Part shown: positions 61,753 through 64,000 of the stretch, piece by piece
Position numbering within the stretch: the stretch's first letter is position 1
How the letters are laid out: each line of letters starts with the position of its first letter
Assembly: GCA_024998565.1 (NCBI GenBank)
Contig: JACOEM010000003.1
Location: forward strand, 186,001 to 250,000
Reading direction: 5' to 3'
From: Nitrospira sp.
GTDB taxonomy: Bacteria; Nitrospirota; Nitrospiria; Nitrospirales; Nitrospiraceae
DNA length: 64,000 nt
Program-made: the position numbers and the translations under genes
Notes under the pieces: generated by a model
What the model was told of the DNA's origin: nothing
The model's input: the letters and a program-made list of their open reading frames with translations, nothing else
Database searches by the model: none

Positions 61753-62945
61753 GATGTCGCCCTCCTTTGCTCGTCGAGCGGTCCGGATAAAACGGCCGTG
61801 CGGGCGAGCCGGGGAAGCAGCAGTTCCTGTATAAGGATTTTCAGGCAGGCTGCTAAGGGAATGGCGAGCAACAGCCCGTAAAAGCCGCCCAACGCCCCAC
61901 CGATGAAGATCACGATCAAAACCGTGACGGCATTCATATCCATCGACTGGCTCTGTACCCAGGGCGTCAGGAGCCAGCTTTCGATGAACTGCACCAGAAG
62001 GTATGCGAGAGAGGGCCAGATCACGATCGTCATCAGATCGAATCCGCCCGCATTGGACGAAAGGACGTCGAGATATTTCAGCGCAATGGCAAGCGGCCAG
62101 CCGATCAACGACGCATAGGGAATGATCGTCAGTATGCCAGTGATCAAGCCGAGGAGAAACCAATAGCGTATACCGGTGAACGCCCAGGCGAGTGAGTACA
62201 GGACCGCCGACCCGAGGGCGATCGCAAGACGGCCGCGAAAGAATCCGCTGACGGCGGCATCCATCCGTTGCACGATATGCCGGACCCGTGAGCGGTAGGC
62301 GGTCGGGATGTATCGTTTTATCCGGTCGAGCGTGCCGTCGAAATGCCAGGCGAAGAAAAAGAAATAAATCGGGATCAGGATGAATGCCAGGACGACGTCG
62401 GTTGTTGTGCCGATAACGGTCCCCAGAACACCAAAGGCCTGGCCGGTTCCGGAGAAGATCGGCTGCAGGATTGAAAGCGGATCATCCCTGAGACTTGTGG
62501 CCAGACGCGAGAGGTGCTCCGAGAAGTCACCCATGCGCACATGATAGCGCTGAGCGACGCTTTGTATATAAGACGGAACCCGCTCCGCGAACGACTGCAC
62601 CTGTTCCGACAGCAGCGGGCCAAGCCACGTGATCAATCCGAGGACCACGACGGCTGAGACGAAGAGAATGACGGAAATCGTGACGGGACGGGGCACACGC
62701 CAGCGGCTCTCCGCTCGTCTGATCAGCGGGTTGAACAGATAGGCCAGCAATAACGCGATGATGACCGGCGTAAACACGCCGCGCAGGTAGTAGCCGAACC
62801 AGAGGCAGAAGAGAATCCCGCTCAACCACATGAGATCTCTGATCGGTGTGATCTGCCACAAGTGCCGATCCGCAGGGGAGGCCTGTTCCCTCGGTGGAAA
62901 AGGCACCTCTTGTTTTATCAGCGGGTCAGGATAGACGGGCGTCAT
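61749..62945 (-). CDS. AI-2E/PerM-family membrane protein
   Basis: A 398-residue integral membrane protein with seven or eight predicted helices: LSGILFCLWFGYYLRGVFTPVIIALLLAYLFNP near the N-terminus and GGALGGFYGLLLAIPLAACLKILI near the C-terminus, matching the AI-2E/PerM exporter family. Members transport autoinducers, sodium/protons or folate-like solutes; the substrate here is unknown. It overlaps poxB by four bases (ATGA) and follows the YihY gene by 34 bp. The start has only a weak ribosome binding site. Confidence 0.88.
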   Translation of the reverse strand: MTPVYPDPLIKQEVPFPPREQASPADRHLWQITPIRDLMWLSGILFCLWFGYYLRGVFTPVIIALLLAYLFNPLIRRAESRWRVPRPVTISVILFVSAVVVLGLITWLGPLLSEQVQSFAERVPSYIQSVAQRYHVRMGDFSEHLSRLATSLRDDPLSILQPIFSGTGQAFGVLGTVIGTTTDVVLAFILIPIYFFFFAWHFDGTLDRIKRYIPTAYRSRVRHIVQRMDAAVSGFFRGRLAIALGSAVLYSLAWAFTGIRYWFLLGLITGILTIIPYASLIGWPLAIALKYLDVLSSNAGGFDLMTIVIWPSLAYLLVQFIESWLLTPWVQSQSMDMNAVTVLIVIFIGGALGGFYGLLLAIPLAACLKILIQELLLPRLARTAVLSGPLDEQRRATS

Positions 62946-62979
62946 AGAACATCGTGTCCATTCCGTGTGAGCCGTTCAT

Positions 62980-63933
62980 TCAATTCGCAGGGGCCGGGAC
63001 AGGTTGTGGCGCCTTTTCCTGCCGGATGCGGAGCGATGAGGCGGCCTGTTGAATCTGGGCATTGATTTCTCCTCCGAGCAGGATCACCACCCCGGTGAGA
63101 TAAAGCCATAACATTAAGACGATCACCCCTGCGATGGAGCCATAGGCTGCATTGTAGTTTCCAAAATGCTCGACATAGACCTTAAATGCCAGGGACACCA
63201 GGAGCCAGAGCGCCCCCGCGCAGACAGATCCAGGTGTGACCCAACGCCAGTTCTGCTTCACGTCCGGACAGACGTAATAAATAATTGCCAGGGCCAGGAG
63301 CATCAACGTCACGGCGACCGGCCACTGCGCAAGGTTCCACGTGATGAGGAAGAGCCATCCGAGCCCGACGATATCGGCGATCCATTCACCGATGCGGGCG
63401 CCATAGAGAATCAGCGTGATGGAAACGATAATGAACCCCGCGAGGCCGATCGTGAGCAACGAGGCAACCAGCCTCACCTTCCAATACGGCCTCGTTTCCT
63501 TGGCTCCATAGACTACATTGAGCGCTTCCATGATGGCCGTCACACCGCTGGAGGAAGCCCAGAGGGCGCCTAACAGTCCAAGGGACAGGATGTCGCCACT
63601 GCTGCCCTTCATCACATTTTCCAGATATTTCTCCAGCAGGGAGAGGGCATCCGCAGGGAGGACGGTCCTCAGGTATTGCATCAACTCCGGCATCGTTTGT
63701 TTCAGGGGAAAGAGACCGATGAATGCCGTGAGGAACAAGAGCGCCGGAAAGAGGGCCAGCAGAAAGTAGTACGCCAACTGTGCGGCGCGTCCGAGAATTT
63801 CATCGTGCAGACTTTCCCGCCACAAACGGCGGACCAATGCCTTCCAACCGAGGCCGCCCAGTTTCCAGGGATTCCAGCGGGGCGATGAACTACTCAGGGA
63901 CGCAGGCACGGGTCTCTCTCCATTTTCGGCCAA
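62980..63933 (-). CDS. YihY/BrkB-family membrane protein
   Basis: A 317-residue inner-membrane protein with six predicted helices, including YYFLLALFPALLFLTAFIGLFP and GALWASSSGVTAIMEALNVVYG, typical of the YihY/BrkB family. The C-terminal QQAASSLR segment is cytoplasmic. The family's transport role is unresolved. The start codon appears to be TTG with no alternative nearby. It is the first gene of a run into the permease, poxB and ASRT-like genes. Confidence 0.88.
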   Translation of the reverse strand: MAENGERPVPASLSSSSPRWNPWKLGGLGWKALVRRLWRESLHDEILGRAAQLAYYFLLALFPALLFLTAFIGLFPLKQTMPELMQYLRTVLPADALSLLEKYLENVMKGSSGDILSLGLLGALWASSSGVTAIMEALNVVYGAKETRPYWKVRLVASLLTIGLAGFIIVSITLILYGARIGEWIADIVGLGWLFLITWNLAQWPVAVTLMLLALAIIYYVCPDVKQNWRWVTPGSVCAGALWLLVSLAFKVYVEHFGNYNAAYGSIAGVIVLMLWLYLTGVVILLGGEINAQIQQAASSLRIRQEKAPQPVPAPAN

Positions 63934-64000
63934 CTATATGACGACGTGAGCATGAGCTACTCTTGCCTCTCCGTCGAATGTCGCTCCTCATGGCCACGAA

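Noticed and set aside
1-64000. rRNA, tRNA, CRISPR arrays, transposases or phage genes
   Set aside because: None was recognised on either strand; long kinase repeats are protein-domain repeats, not CRISPR.

Overview
The window looks like a GC-rich chromosomal stretch from a Gram-negative bacterium, most likely a Nitrospira-type organism (phylum Nitrospirota). That assignment is inference. It rests on gene content: a DUF1207 outer-membrane family, glycogen/trehalose enzymes, many PAS/NarL-type hybrid kinases, CsbD and PRC-barrel proteins, and degenerate GTGAAACGT intergenic repeats. Almost every gene fits storage carbohydrate, oxidative or metal stress, DNA end-joining or signal transduction. 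I saw no rRNA, tRNA, CRISPR array, transposase or phage gene.

Layout. 1-6007: zinc-ribbon fragment (-), then di-haem cytochrome - glgC - treY (+). 6138-7261: two PRC-barrel genes ending at a strong terminator, then a decayed NDH-2 fragment. 7682-10197 (-): methyltransferase, Pro-rich protein, Lys/Arg-rich protein, secreted protein. 10470-13216: beta-barrel protein and two convergent NarL-type response regulators. 13520-18425 (+): SOD, small proteins, CBS protein, bacterioferritin-like protein, GlgX. 18665-22256 (+): CsbD/PepSY/OMP/DUF1207 run, a metallothionein-like peptide and a DUF1328 peptide. 22267-40039 (mostly -): six sensor-kinase polypeptides plus CheR and CheB, five of the genes in one overlapping operon; an Hsp20-like gene sits between two kinases. 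40158-47532: Csp-type copper protein, ClsB-like PLD/VTT protein with an EEP nuclease, hemerythrin and KatE. 47631-49236: lipoproteins and a 26-residue membrane peptide. 49383-59147: HAD-ATPase fusion (-), then ku - treZ - glucosidase - ligD (+), with ligD broken by one in-frame TGA. 59296-63933: zinc ribbon (+), then YihY - AI-2E permease - PoxB-like enzyme - ASRT-like protein (-).

The main discovery is a recurring intergenic element. A 16-bp near-palindrome, consensus CTAGG-N6-CCTAG (half sites CTAG, CCAG, CTGG, CGAG, CTTG, 12 bp apart), lies upstream of most transcription units on both strands. In 20 of 22 cases it is followed, after 22, 23 or 24 nt, by a hexamer beginning TA (15 are exact TANNNT). 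The operator would therefore be centred near -43, where class II activators such as LuxR/NarL-type regulators bind. This ties the glycogen-to-trehalose route (GlgC, GlgX, TreY, TreZ, GH133 enzyme), SOD, catalase, ferritin, copper and metallothionein proteins, Ku/LigD and the kinase cluster into one apparent regulon. The two NarL-type regulators at 11872-13216 are obvious candidate regulators but nothing in the sequence proves this.
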